DNA of 64,000 bases from Microvirga soli (GCF_016734765.1 NZ_JAERQE010000022.1:18563-82562), one strand, 5' to 3'. Positions 9,594 through 18,398 are shown, counted from the stretch's first letter. The notes: generated by a model from the letters alone, not told the origin. A program made the numbers and translations.

Positions 9594-10112
9594 CTACTCT
9601 GCAGGAGATTGGAATGTGCCGACAACGAGCGGCTCTGGAAGCGGATGAACAATGCAGTCCACGGAGGAGCCGCTTTCCCACATGAACATGAGAAAATCAC
9701 CGCCTGGGCCGATTGCCGCGATCGGAGCGTGCCAGAGGTTGCGGGTGTAGTTGACGCCCTCACCCCGGTGTCCGACGAATGCTTCGGCGCGGGCAAGATC
9801 AGGCAGCCCTTTTCGGTCCTCGGGCGCGACGACGATCAGGAAGGACTCGGCCGAGAGTGCTACGAACGCCTGAGACGACAGCGGGTGCCGCTCAAAGGTC
9901 ACGAGTCTCGTCGGCAGAGGCCCACCCTCGGCTCGGTAGATCGAAAGCACGGGCTCGCCATCAGGACTTGCGTGGTCGAAGCGGGTGTCGGTGTCGAAAC
10001 GCAGTGCCCGTCCATCATTGACCAAGCGGCTGCGATCTGGATCGAAGAACAGCACCTCGCCGAAGGGACTGAAGGCTGAGGGCGTCAGGCGTTTGGGAAG
10101 CAGGGTCTGCAC
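9594..10112 (-). CDS. allA: Ureidoglycolate lyase
   Basis: A 172-aa cupin-like enzyme that splits ureidoglycolate to glyoxylate and urea, the last step of the ureide pathway from allantoin. Family features include the early SAFSPFGEV, FERHPLSSQAF in the middle, and the conserved GVNYTRNLWHAP near residue 128. The start is a GTG at 10112. It sits 8 bp upstream of the PLP-enzyme gene on the same strand, and shows that the cluster works on ureide-like compounds. A related hydrolase on a substituted ureidoglycolate is possible. Confidence 0.88.
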   Translation of the reverse strand: MQTLLPKRLTPSAFSPFGEVLFFDPDRSRLVNDGRALRFDTDTRFDHASPDGEPVLSIYRAEGGPLPTRLVTFERHPLSSQAFVALSAESFLIVVAPEDRKGLPDLARAEAFVGHRGEGVNYTRNLWHAPIAAIGPGGDFLMFMWESGSSVDCIVHPLPEPLVVGTFQSPAE

Positions 10113-10124
10113 GGATGTGTAAGC

Positions 10125-10859
10125 CTAATGAGACAAGACGGCCTGAAGAAAGCTTCTGAGACGTGGATCGCGTGGCGTGTTGAAGATCTCGTCGGGAGGC
10201 CCCTCCTCGACGATCCGCCCCCCATCCATGAACACCACCCTGTCGGCGACCTTGCGGGCAAATCCCATCTCGTGGGTCACGACGACCATGGTGACCCCGG
10301 TCTTGGCAAGCTGCTGCATCACGTCCAGGACCTCGCCCACCATTTCCGGATCAAGCGCCGAGGTCGGCTCGTCGAAGAGCAAAACCTTCGGCTCCATGGC
10401 GAGTGCCCTGGCGATTCCGACTCGCTGCTGCTGCCCGCCGGAGAGTTGCGCCGGGTATTTCGCCGCCTGATCCGCGAGCCCGACACGGGTCAGAAGACGC
10501 TGAGCGCGCTCCTCCGCTTCCGCCCAGGACAGGCCCCGCACGCGGACGGGGCCAAGCGCAACATTGCGGAGCACGGACATATGCGGAAAGAGGTTGAAGC
10601 TCTGGAACACCATGCCCACCTCGGTGAGCACGGTGCTCTTGCGGCCGTGGCCGACCTCCGCTCCGTCGACGATGATCTCACCGCCGTTGTGCTCCTCAAG
10701 CTGGTTTATGCAGCGGATCAGCGTTGACTTGCCCGAGCCGGACGGACCGATGACGACGACGATCTCGCCTTCTTTTACCTGGAGGTCGACGCCATGCAGC
10801 GCCTTGAAATGTCCGAACGACTTGACGACGTTCTTCATCTCGATGATTGGGCGCATCAT
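10125..10859 (-). CDS. Polar amino acid ABC transporter ATPase (GlnQ/HisP type)
   Basis: A 244-aa nucleotide-binding subunit with Walker [10 protein letters not shown] near residue 38, signature [10 protein letters not shown] near 140, Walker [13 protein letters not shown] near 160 and the switch His in VVTHEMGFA. Typical length for the polar amino acid uptake family. The ATGATG start at 10859 overlaps the permease stop, so the two are translationally coupled. It energises the importer made of the permease and binding protein encoded just upstream on this strand. Confidence 0.93.
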   Translation of the reverse strand: MMRPIIEMKNVVKSFGHFKALHGVDLQVKEGEIVVVIGPSGSGKSTLIRCINQLEEHNGGEIIVDGAEVGHGRKSTVLTEVGMVFQSFNLFPHMSVLRNVALGPVRVRGLSWAEAEERAQRLLTRVGLADQAAKYPAQLSGGQQQRVGIARALAMEPKVLLFDEPTSALDPEMVGEVLDVMQQLAKTGVTMVVVTHEMGFARKVADRVVFMDGGRIVEEGPPDEIFNTPRDPRLRSFLQAVLSH

Positions 10860-11527
10860 CGTCCCCTCACAGCTAGTCGCTTTTCGAAAACCCCGACAAG
10901 GCGCACGAGCGGCATCAGTATCAGGATGTAGATGACGGCCGCACTAATGAGGGGTGTCGGGTTCGCCGCCAGCGCCTGCGCTTGGGTGGCCTGCTTGAGC
11001 AGATCGGGCATCGCCACCACGGATGCGAGAGCCGTGTCCTTCATCACGTTGATCGAGTTCGACGTGATCGGCGGGATCACGATCCGCAGTGCCTGTGGCA
11101 GCACCACGTCGCTCATGAGCCGCCAGGGGCTGAGGCCCAGAGCGCGGGCGGCCTCGAACTGGCCCTTCGGCACGGCCTCGATGCCGGCCCGGAAGATCTC
11201 AGCGGAATAGGCGGCAGACACGAGGCTCAACGCCGAGGCGGCGGCACCGAAGGAGGAAAGCCGCAGCCCGACGAAAGGCAGTGCATAGTAGATGACGACG
11301 AGCAGCACCAGGATCGGGATGGAGCGGAAGATGTCGATGTAGGCGACGGCGATCTGCCTCAGGGGTGAACTGGCATAGAGCCGGAGCAGCGCGAGAACCA
11401 AGCCGCCGATGAAGCCCAGGATGATGGCTGTCACTCCCAGGGTCAGCGTGGTGGTCAGGCCCGAGAGCAGAAGCGGAAGGGTTTGGACGAAAACCTTCCA
11501 GTTCAGGAAGGTGTCGAAGATGGACAT
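10856..11527 (-). CDS. Polar amino acid ABC transporter permease
   Basis: Inner-membrane subunit of a His/Glu/Gln-type importer, 223 aa, with about five helices, [15 protein letters not shown], and the EAA loop [18 protein letters not shown] chose the ATG at 11527 (MSIFDTF). The in-frame ATG at 11557 lies 2 nt from a 15-bp hairpin (11559-11590) that would occlude its ribosome site, though it would only add ten residues. Only one permease gene is present, so the complex is probably a homodimer. Confidence 0.88.
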   Translation of the reverse strand: MSIFDTFLNWKVFVQTLPLLLSGLTTTLTLGVTAIILGFIGGLVLALLRLYASSPLRQIAVAYIDIFRSIPILVLLVVIYYALPFVGLRLSSFGAAASALSLVSAAYSAEIFRAGIEAVPKGQFEAARALGLSPWRLMSDVVLPQALRIVIPPITSNSINVMKDTALASVVAMPDLLKQATQAQALAANPTPLISAAVIYILILMPLVRLVGVFEKRLAVRGR

Positions 11528-11558
11528 GATGGACAGCGCCTCAACATTCGTGGCCATG

Positions 11559-11590
11559 CCGAGCGTCCGGCACCTGTGCCGGACGCTCGG
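11559..11590 (-). terminator. Strong intercistronic hairpin between binding protein and permease genes
   Basis: CCGAGCGTCCGGCAC (11559-11573) pairs perfectly with GTGCCGGACGCTCGG (11576-11590) around a 2-nt loop (effectively a 13-14 bp stem). No U run follows. Placed after the binding-protein gene in the - strand operon, it fits a stabiliser or partial terminator that keeps binding protein in excess over permease. That function is inferred from position. Confidence 0.7.
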
Positions 11591-11603
11591 GGAGAGTTGC
11601 TCG

Positions 11604-12407
11604 TCAGAGCTTGGGCATCTCCATGACCTTGATGGTCGTCGAGTTCGGCTCGGCCTTGGCGCCGAACCACTGCTCGTGGATCTTAGCCAAAGTTCCGTCC
11701 TGCTTCATCTTCGTGATCTCGGCGTTGACCTTTTCCGCCAGCGGGCTGTTCTTGGCGAACATCATCGAGTACTGCTCGCCGGTCGGGATGCGCTCCACCA
11801 CCTGATAGATCGGCTTATCCTTGATGTAGTATTGTACGGCCGGGATGTCGCTGACATAGCCGTCGATGCGGCCTGCTGCAAGGTCGAGCATCGCAGGGGC
11901 CAAGCCCTCATAGCGGCGGATATCAGAGAATTTGTACTTCTGCTGGTTCTGAGTCGACCACATGTCACCGGTCGAACCGGTATCAACTGCGGCCACCTTG
12001 CTTGCCATCCCTTCCAGGTTTTTAATGCCTGAGTTGGCTCGCACCGCCAGCGATTGGTCGCTATCGTAATAAGGCTGGGCAAAGGATACCGACTCGAGAC
12101 GCTTCTTCGTGATGGTGATCGAGGATACGGCGGCATCCACCTGACCTGATTGTACCGCAGCAAATAGCCCGTTGAACGGAATGTTCACGAAGGACACGTT
12201 CATGTTGAGGCGCTTGCCGACTTCTTTGGCGACGTCAACCTCGAAACCCACGATCTCGCCCTTCTCGTTCTGAAACTCCCATGGAACGTTGCCGACGTTC
12301 GCTCCAACCTTCATGTCGGCAGCATAGGCCATTGTTCCTGCTGACATGGCCAACACGGCGGTTAATGTTGCGGCGAATGTGCCGCGCCGGGTGAATTTCG
12401 CTGACAT
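11604..12407 (-). CDS. Polar amino acid ABC transporter substrate-binding protein
   Basis: A 267-aa periplasmic binding protein of the SBP_bac_3 family. It has a signal peptide (basic start SAKFTRRG, hydrophobic core, AYA-AD cleavage near residue 27). The mature protein begins with MKVGANVGNVPWEFQNEKG and contains GFEVDVAKEVGKRL and QVDAAVSSITITKKR, all family-typical. The ATG at 12407 has a GGAGGAC ribosome site upstream (around 12413-12419). First gene of the - strand importer operon and divergent from the GntR-type regulator, whose operator lies 90 bp upstream. The ligand is unknown. Confidence 0.92.
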   Translation of the reverse strand: MSAKFTRRGTFAATLTAVLAMSAGTMAYAADMKVGANVGNVPWEFQNEKGEIVGFEVDVAKEVGKRLNMNVSFVNIPFNGLFAAVQSGQVDAAVSSITITKKRLESVSFAQPYYDSDQSLAVRANSGIKNLEGMASKVAAVDTGSTGDMWSTQNQQKYKFSDIRRYEGLAPAMLDLAAGRIDGYVSDIPAVQYYIKDKPIYQVVERIPTGEQYSMMFAKNSPLAEKVNAEITKMKQDGTLAKIHEQWFGAKAEPNSTTIKVMEMPKL

Positions 12408-12495
12408 CTGGTCCTCCATCCTGCGCGCCGGGCTCATAGCCGGCGATCATATTCTGCTGCCATCTGCTAGCCAGCTCATTTGACACTTGTGCAAG

Positions 12496-12535
12496 CCGGT
12501 CAGATTGGTCAAACTGGTCTTACCAATCTGACCGG
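12496..12535. promoter_or_regulatory. GntR/FadR-type operator: 14-bp inverted repeat with nested TGGT-N3-ACCA
   Basis: CCGGTCAGATTGGT (12496-12509) and ACCAATCTGACCGG (12522-12535) are perfect inverted repeats with a 12-bp spacer. Inside lies TGGTCTTACCA (12515-12525), the FadR-subfamily pattern (PdhR- and LldR-like). A third TGGT occurs at 12506. It sits between the divergent binding-protein gene (start 12407) and the regulator gene (start 12597), so it could control both. Confidence 0.8.
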
Positions 12536-12596
12536 TTGATCCTGCAGCGATCCTGACGCATGGTCAAGGCCAATCATGGCCTTGAGGTGATCAAAA

Positions 12597-13358
12597 ATGA
12601 GCCTCATAGGCACGGGCCGAGGCGATATGAGGATGAGGTGGGGCCAGCAGATGACGAGTGATCCAGTAAACCTGTCGGAATTGGAACTCGCCAACCGCAC
12701 TCCCGTGCCACGCGGCATTGTCGAACATATCCAGCGCCTGATCCTGAAGGGCGGCCTTAAGGCTGGCCAGCGTCTTCCTTCCCAGCGAGAGCTGGCTGAG
12801 CAGCTCGGCGTAAGCCGGCCGTCGGTGCGAGAGGCGCTGACTGTGCTCGAAACGATGGGTCTTCTGACTGTGCGGGCAGGTAGTGGGGTATTCGTCGCAA
12901 AATCCAATGCACGCAGGCCGTTGTGGCGCTACTCCGACCGCTGCACGCCCGCCGATGTCTACGAGGCGCGCCTGGGATTGGAAGGTTACGCGGCGAGGCT
13001 CGCAGCCGCTCGCATTGACAAACCCGCCGAGGAACGCCTCAGACGGTGTACGAACTCCATGCATGAAGCTCTCAAGGCAGGCGACGTGATTAGCCTCGCC
13101 GTCAACGACACGGAGTTTCACGATCTGATCTTTGAACTCTCCGGCAACCCTGTTCTCGCCGCCATGTACCGGCCAGTGCGTGAATTGCTCGTCGAGAGTC
13201 AACGACTTCCCATGGCGCAGCTCGATCGCCTGAGTGAAACCGTGCGTGAGCATGAGGCCATTCTGGAGGGTATAGCCAGCCAAGATCCCGACACGGCCGA
13301 AGCGGCAATGCAAAGCCATATCCGCTCGGCCGCAGGCCGTTACGGCATCTCGCTCTGA
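12597..13358 (+). CDS. GntR family transcriptional regulator, FadR subfamily
   Basis: A 253-aa regulator. The winged helix occupies about residues 40-105 (LPSQRELAEQLGVSRPSVRE, then GLLTVRAGSGVFV). The C-terminal all-helical FCD domain carries the metal/ligand-type residues in DTEFHDLIFELSGNP and VREHEAILEGI. The ATG at 12597 has GAGGTGA at 12584-12590; internal ATGs at 12627 and 12651 are alternatives. It is divergent from the amino acid importer and next to a palindromic operator, so it most likely represses that operon, possibly the whole ureide cluster, until a pathway intermediate binds. Confidence 0.9.
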   Translation: MSLIGTGRGDMRMRWGQQMTSDPVNLSELELANRTPVPRGIVEHIQRLILKGGLKAGQRLPSQRELAEQLGVSRPSVREALTVLETMGLLTVRAGSGVFVAKSNARRPLWRYSDRCTPADVYEARLGLEGYAARLAAARIDKPAEERLRRCTNSMHEALKAGDVISLAVNDTEFHDLIFELSGNPVLAAMYRPVRELLVESQRLPMAQLDRLSETVREHEAILEGIASQDPDTAEAAMQSHIRSAAGRYGISL

Positions 13359-13668
13359 AACATGCGCCGCTGAGGCCGGAGGTGACTCAACGGCAATCCA
13401 ACAACCAAAATCAGGTTAAGCAGCGCCTTAAGTCCGGGAGCGTACCCCCCAAAGGTCCCCTTCAGGTCAACCTTTCACCTTCTGGCTAATCCAACGAAGG
13501 TCAGCTCCTAAGAGCCGAAGCGGATTAAGCTCTTTAGTCCTGGGTGTGCCAAAGCCGGACGTTGCAGGAGGATATTCAAACATCCGCTAGAATTGCTTCT
13601 CGACAACGGGGAAAGGACTCCTAGAGCTTGAACCGACGGAAGCCGCTCAGCCAACGCCCGGAAGCCCG
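13359..13668. other. Intergenic stretch without a gene
   Basis: About 310 bp between the GntR-type gene and the HlyD remnant. Composition is visibly less GC-rich than the flanking genes and all frames are broken. I see no operator, RNA or repeat that I would defend. Confidence 0.5.
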
Positions 13669-14619
13669 TCACCGCGCCCAGCAATACCCGAATGCGCAAC
13701 CGGAAATCGCGACCTTCTGCGAGACGGCGAAAGGGTTCTTGTCATCGAGCGTGATGCGGGCCAGTCGCGAGCGGTCGCGTGGACGGAACATGTTCTGGAA
13801 CTCTGCAGGAAGCGCATCGGCAACCGTCAGGATGGCATCGATCCGTCCCTTCGCCGACAAGGCTCCACCCTTCACGTTCACGGCCATGCCCTCCGAGATG
13901 TCGAACAGATAATCGTCGGGCAGGTAGGCGAGAATATAAGATTTGCTGCCGTTGATCTGCATCAGCTCGTCGCCGAACTTCATGATCTGTCCTGGAATCG
14001 GCACCTTCGCGCCGACGATGCCCGGCACGCCGGCCCGCAGATAGCCGTCGTCATAGATGCCGTTGAGCTTGCCGATGGCTTCGCTGAAGATTGCGCGCGA
14101 CTGCCGGAGAAGCTTCAGCTCGTTCTCGGTGGACAGCTTCTCGCTCTGCATCTGCGCCACCCGTTCGGCGGCCTGCAGGCTGTTGCGCAGGGCATCGTCC
14201 TTGGAGAGCGACGACACGATGCCCTTGCCCATCACGGTGTCGAACTGGCTTGCCGTCACCATGGTTTCGCGCGCCGTGCGCTGTGCCAAGGGGGAAACCG
14301 CCTCGAAGGCCGTCAGCTTGCCGCCAAGCTGACCCTCACGAATGGAAAGCTCACTGTCCCGCAGGGCGAAGTTGGCAAGCTCCTGTACCATCTCAAAAGA
14401 TTCCAGGCGCAGCAGCGGCGTCCCAGCCTCTACCCGGTCTCCTTCGTTCACATAGACGTCCACCACCTTGCCTGGATAGCTTGCGCCGACAGAGTAGCGG
14501 TCGTTGAGCACCGTGCCGTCGATGGCCAGCACAACCATGCCGCCGACCAAGTAATAGGCGAGGGAGCCCAGGAAGAGAACGACCAGCGCGAGATATGCCC
14601 GAAAAAGTTGTCCTCCTAA
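13669..14619 (-). pseudogene. HlyD-type periplasmic adaptor, start codon missing (5'-truncated)
   Basis: The frame reads as a membrane-fusion/adaptor protein: a membrane segment (RAYLALVVLFLGSLAYYLVG), then the biotinyl-lipoyl-like half motif with PGKVVDVYVNEGDRVEAG, a helical hairpin (residues about 85-175) and a beta-barrel part ending at SGCAFGYCWAR. Such proteins pair with inner-membrane exporters or glycan synthases. No ATG, GTG or TTG stands at a sensible place before the membrane segment: the frame simply runs back into the PAS fragment. An AGGAGG lies at 14612-14617 but no start follows it. I read it as a truncated gene; use of a rare start cannot be ruled out. Confidence 0.65.
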
Positions 14620-14620
14620 T

Positions 14621-14649
14621 GGACCAGTTTGCTGGGTCAGGACCAGTTG
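14621..14649. repeat. 9-bp direct repeat at the HlyD/PAS junction
   Basis: GGACCAGTT occurs at 14621-14629 and again at 14640-14648, 10 bp apart, exactly where the truncated HlyD frame meets the truncated PAS frame. It may mark the site of an old recombination or deletion, or be coincidence. Confidence 0.4.
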
Positions 14650-14891
14650 CGCAGGCGTGTGCCCTGTTCCTGGTAGCGGCCCGTCTCGCGCACGGCGGCA
14701 AGCTCCCGTACCGGCTTGCCGCCCGCGATGTCCTCCGGAGGATGGAAGATCGAGAAGTGCTCCCCGAGAACCTCCTCCTCGCGAAAGCCGCTGATATGCT
14801 CCGCGCCCGCATTCCAGCCCGTGATCCGTCCGTCCGGGTCCAGCACCACGAGGGCGACCTCGGTGACGGCGTCAAGCAGGAGTTCAGCCAT
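14637..14891 (-). pseudogene. PAS-domain sensor fragment (3'-truncated)
   Basis: 84 codons from ATG 14891 (MAELLLDAVTEVALVVLD) encoding most of one PAS domain: ITGWNAGAEHISGFREEEVL, HFSIFHPPEDIAGGKPVREL and ETGRYQEQGTRLRNWS. In full-length PAS kinases and regulators the last motif continues into a KDG-type strand; here a TGA stops it at 14637 within the 9-bp repeat region. No output domain follows. It is best seen as the stump of a sensor kinase or regulator; the upstream frame is open to 14951 but has no better start. Confidence 0.6.
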
Positions 14892-15243
14892 CCTCGGATG
14901 TGCATGGAGGCCCCTTCGTCCTCCGGCTCCGCAACTCAAGCATTCCTCCAATGGTTCATGGGGACATCCTCGTCGACCTGCACCGACCAGGCGCTCCGGT
15001 CATATTGCGGTGCTGGGATCGAGGTCACTGGCGTTGACGGACATTCGGCTCCTTGGACCGTCGAGCTTGCGACGGCCCGCCTTCCTGCGGGTACGGGCGT
15101 GGCTTGTGTTGCCCGGGGATATAGGTCTGCTGGCGGATATTTTTAAGACGTGCGGGCCTGCCGGGTTGCAGCCGGATGCATCGACGTCACCGCATGCCAT
15201 GTCGAAATCCGATCCGGCTTGCTTGAGGATCCTTGCAGTCCTC
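14892..15243. other. Intergenic stretch without a gene
   Basis: About 350 bp between the PAS fragment and the end of nnrS. Open frames here are not protein-like. Nothing recognisable was found; it is downstream of both flanking - strand transcripts. Confidence 0.45.
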
Positions 15244-16428
15244 TCAGGACTTTACCCGCGGGCGGGTGAACACGTTCCAGTACGCCAGTGCGAAGCCGAC
15301 GAAGGCTGCGGCCCATGCGGCACCCGCCACGTGCAGCAGCATGCTGCTCCAGGCGGGATGGATTGCCGCGCAGATCCGGGCAAGGGCGGCCGCGACGATC
15401 AACCCGTAGAGAAGCTGGACGGGGGCCGTGGCGACGAGCGCCCTTCCCGTATGGCCAAGGCTCGCCCGGGACATCACCGCCAGCGTCGTCACACCCATGG
15501 CGCCGCCCGTCCAGGCGTGGATACCCGCGCCGCTGGAGATCAGGCCCAGGGATGCCAGGCCGCTCAGCACGAAGCCGAGCGGCACGAATCCATAGGCCAC
15601 GTGCAGGATCAGGACGAGACGGTCCCTCCAGGTACGCTCGCCTGCCCAGCGGCCAAGCCGCATCGCCTGGAGCAGCCCGGCGATGATCAGGGCTGCGCCG
15701 GTGACGGGCAGGTCCGGTACGGCGACCCATGCCAGGAGCGCGCAGCCGGCCGCGGCCATGGAGACCACGTCGAAGCGACCGAACGATGCCGGCAGGCGGC
15801 CTGGGTTCTCCCGTGCGAGCCAGTTGCGGGTGAAGCTCGGGATGATGCGGCCGCCGATCAGCATGATCAGCATCATGGTGGCGGCGATCCCGAAGCGGAT
15901 GCCGTAGTCGGCGGCACCGAGGACATTGGCCTCGATGTGGAAGACGATGTTGCCGATCGTGAGAACCCCCAGCGCGATCAGCACCTTGAGGTTGCGCCAG
16001 TTCCTTCCCCTGACGATCTCGCGGGCCATGGCGGCGGCAACGAGGAGCAGGAACGCGTTGTCGACGAGCGCCGCGGACTGCCAGCCGATCCAGGCCGAGG
16101 TGGTGACGGCCATGCGGCCGGCGACCCATGCCAGGACCAGGACAAGCAGAGGCACCCCCTGGAGCGGCATGCGCCCGGTCCAGTTCGGGACCGCCGTCAG
16201 CAGGAAGCCGGTGATCACGGCCGGGAGATAGCCGTACAGCATCTCGTGAATGTGCCAGTCGCGCGGTGCGAAGGCAGTCGCCAGTTCCAGTTCGCCGTGG
16301 AACATCGGCAGCCATGCCAGGATCGCGAGCCCGGCATAGAGGGAGCCGAAGAGGAAGAACGGCCGGAAACCGTAGGACAGGAGCGCGGGTCCCTCGTAAT
16401 CGCGCAGGCGTGGGATCGGAGCCATCAT
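15244..16428 (-). CDS. nnrS: NnrS family haem-copper membrane protein
   Basis: A 394-aa integral membrane protein with about 12 helices. NnrS proteins bind haem and copper and relieve nitrosative stress; they are common in denitrifier NO regulons. Family features are YGFRPFFLFGSLYAGLAI, RDWHIHEMLYGYLPAVITGF with histidines, and PNWTGRMPLQG. The ATG at 16428 overlaps the stop of ccoG (ATGA); an AAGGAGG sits just upstream, inside the ccoG end, so the second ATG at 16425 is an equally good start. Last gene of the pseudoazurin-ccoG-nnrS operon. Confidence 0.92.
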   Translation of the reverse strand: MMAPIPRLRDYEGPALLSYGFRPFFLFGSLYAGLAILAWLPMFHGELELATAFAPRDWHIHEMLYGYLPAVITGFLLTAVPNWTGRMPLQGVPLLVLVLAWVAGRMAVTTSAWIGWQSAALVDNAFLLLVAAAMAREIVRGRNWRNLKVLIALGVLTIGNIVFHIEANVLGAADYGIRFGIAATMMLIMLIGGRIIPSFTRNWLARENPGRLPASFGRFDVVSMAAAGCALLAWVAVPDLPVTGAALIIAGLLQAMRLGRWAGERTWRDRLVLILHVAYGFVPLGFVLSGLASLGLISSGAGIHAWTGGAMGVTTLAVMSRASLGHTGRALVATAPVQLLYGLIVAAALARICAAIHPAWSSMLLHVAGAAWAAAFVGFALAYWNVFTRPRVKS

Positions 16429-17870
16429 CGGCCTCCTTCGACTGGAATGAAAACGTCCTGCGCCATCACCGGGTGACCCGATGCGACGTCGGTCGCAGTG
16501 AATGCAATTGGCTGCCTGTCGTCGGCAGGAGCCGTGACGAGCACGCGCCATTCGCGGGTCGTGTCAGGGGCGACCCTCACCGGGCCGTCCTCGCCGACGG
16601 TCTCGACGGTTGCGGCATGCAACCCGGAGACCTCCAGCCGGAATGAGCGTTCGACGCCAGCCTTGTTGTAGACCCGGACCGCGTAGCCGTTCCGGGTCCG
16701 TCCGTTGGAGAGCTTTACGGCAACCGGGTTGCGGTCGTGGATGACGGTGACCTTGGCGTCGCCCCTCGTCGAGAGGCCGACGCCCATGATGCCGATGAGC
16801 GCAATGACGGACAGACCGAGGCCGACGGTCTTCGGCCTGATCACCCGGCTGCGGACGAACTCCTTCCGGCGCTCCCGCTCGATGTTGGACCAAGCCACGT
16901 AGTCGATCAGGCCGCGAGGTCGGCCGAGCCTGGCCATCGTCGTGTCGCAGGCATCCACACACAGGCCGCAGTTGATGCAGGCGAAGTTCGGGCCCTCGCG
17001 GATGTCGATTCCGATCGGGCAGACGGTCACGCACTGCATGCAGTCGACGCAGTCCCCGGCGGGTTCGCCCTTCGCCCTCAGCTCGGCCGCCTTCTTGGCG
17101 GATACGCGCGGCTCGCCCCGGTGGTCGCGGTAGTTGACGGTCAGCGCCTCGGGATCCCAGATCGCGCCCTGGAGACGCGGCCACGGGCACATCCACGTGC
17201 AGACCTGTTCACGGGCAAAGCCGGCCAGGGTGTAGGTGGCGCAGGTCAGGATGCCGACCCACGCATAGGCGAGCACGGAGGCGCGGCCGGTCGCGAGATC
17301 GGCCAGAAGCGTCGGTGCGTCGGTGAAGTAGAGGACGAAGGCTCCCCCGGTGAGCATGGCGATGAGAAGCCAGGTCGCGTGCTTGAGCCCGATCTCGAGG
17401 ATGCGCCTCGGCGTGAGCGGCGCCCCTTGCTTTCTCAGGCGCTCCCTGCGGTCGCCCTCGATCCAGCGCTCGACGAGAAGGAACAAGTCGGTCCAGACGG
17501 TCTGCGGACAGAAGTAGCCGCACCAGACGCGGCCCGCGACGGCGTTGAGCCAGACGAGGACCAGGGTCGCCAAGACCAGCACGCCCGTGAGGTAGTACAC
17601 CTCCTGGGGCCAGATCTCGATGAAGAAGAAATGAAGGCGTCCACGCTCGAGGTCGAGGAGCACGGCCTGGTTGGGCTGGCCGGGACCGCGGGACCATCGG
17701 ATGAACGGCAGGACGTAATAGACGGCCAGGCAGACGATCAGCGCGATCCACTTCAGGCGGCGGTAGCGGCCGGAAACGGACTGGGGAACGACCCGCTCCG
17801 TGATGACACCGCGCTTCGGCTTGCGAAGGTGGGCCCGTTCGGGCTTGAAGCTGATGTCGAGGGTGGCCAT
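16425..17870 (-). CDS. ccoG: Cytochrome oxidase accessory protein CcoG (FixG/RdxA)
   Basis: A 481-aa membrane ferredoxin. Several helices (first near residues 30-50) are interrupted by two cysteine pairs (CGYFCPQTVW and CTWMCPWPRLQG). They are followed by a double 4Fe-4S domain near residues 250-300 (CVDCMQCVTVCP and CINCGLCVDACD) and a periplasmic immunoglobulin-like tail. CcoG reduces Cu(II) to Cu(I) for copper-enzyme assembly, classically cbb3 oxidase. Here it lies between pseudoazurin and nnrS, not with ccoNOQP or ccoI/H/S, so it may feed copper to NirK or NosZ. Start ATG 17870 (MATLDISF). Confidence 0.92.
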   Translation of the reverse strand: MATLDISFKPERAHLRKPKRGVITERVVPQSVSGRYRRLKWIALIVCLAVYYVLPFIRWSRGPGQPNQAVLLDLERGRLHFFFIEIWPQEVYYLTGVLVLATLVLVWLNAVAGRVWCGYFCPQTVWTDLFLLVERWIEGDRRERLRKQGAPLTPRRILEIGLKHATWLLIAMLTGGAFVLYFTDAPTLLADLATGRASVLAYAWVGILTCATYTLAGFAREQVCTWMCPWPRLQGAIWDPEALTVNYRDHRGEPRVSAKKAAELRAKGEPAGDCVDCMQCVTVCPIGIDIREGPNFACINCGLCVDACDTTMARLGRPRGLIDYVAWSNIERERRKEFVRSRVIRPKTVGLGLSVIALIGIMGVGLSTRGDAKVTVIHDRNPVAVKLSNGRTRNGYAVRVYNKAGVERSFRLEVSGLHAATVETVGEDGPVRVAPDTTREWRVLVTAPADDRQPIAFTATDVASGHPVMAQDVFIPVEGGR

Positions 17871-17890
17871 TGGGCGCTGCAAGGATGTTG

Positions 17891-17922
17891 GCGCCGCCGC
17901 GGCGTGATCGCCGCGGCGGCGC
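17891..17922 (-). terminator. Intercistronic hairpin after the pseudoazurin gene
   Basis: GCGCCGCCGCGGCG (17891-17904) pairs perfectly with CGCCGCGGCGGCGC (17909-17922) around a TGAT tetraloop, a 14-bp stem. It separates the highly expressed pseudoazurin gene from ccoG. With no U tract it probably stabilises the upstream message or attenuates read-through. Confidence 0.7.
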
Positions 17923-17942
17923 AAGGGCCTCAAGGCACGCCG

Positions 17943-18398
17943 TTACTTGGCGGCAGTCGTCGTCGAGGCGAGCTTGTCGAACAGGTTGGCGAAGGCCTGC
18001 TTGGCCTTGCCGGGGTGCGTGGCGGCCTTGGCCTGATCCACGTTGGCCGCATCCCCGACTACGATCATTCCGACCATGCCCATGCCGTAGTGCGGCTTGC
18101 ACTTGTAGCCGTACACGCCCGGCTTGTCGAAGGTGACGGCCAGTTCCTCGTTGACCTTGCCGACGAACTTCTGCCCGCCTTCCGGCACCATGGCATCGAC
18201 GGTCTCGACGTTGTGGCCCTTGTCGGCGGCCACGAACTTCACCGTGTCGCCGGGATTGATCTTCACGAACGCGGGCTCGAACACCATGACGCCTTCGGTG
18301 CCCTTGTTGAGCATCTTCACCTCGACCTCGGCGGCGCCGGCCGCACTTGCGAATCCGAGGGCCGCCACGAGAGCGCCGAGCACGACAACCTTTTTCAT
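17943..18398 (-). CDS. Pseudoazurin
   Basis: A 151-aa periplasmic blue-copper electron carrier with a 22-residue signal peptide. Type 1 copper ligands are all present: H62 (DKGHNVET), C100 and H103 (YKCKPHYG) and M108 (GMGMVG). Pseudoazurin donates electrons to NirK and NosZ. Its C-terminal extension (KAATHPGKAKQAFANLFDKL) matches the family. Start ATG 18398. The box TTGAT-CTGA-CGCAA (18478-18491) is centred 86 bp upstream, compatible with a class II activator site. First gene of an operon with ccoG and nnrS, and divergent from a Crp/Fnr regulator. Confidence 0.95.
   Translation of the reverse strand: MKKVVVLGALVAALGFASAAGAAEVEVKMLNKGTEGVMVFEPAFVKINPGDTVKFVAADKGHNVETVDAMVPEGGQKFVGKVNEELAVTFDKPGVYGYKCKPHYGMGMVGMIVVGDAANVDQAKAATHPGKAKQAFANLFDKLASTTTAAK

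Noticed and set aside
14536..14550. TTG 14550 or ATG 14538 as start of the HlyD-type gene
   Set aside because: Both lie inside the membrane segment, which would be cut; no ribosome site precedes them. The gene is better described as truncated.
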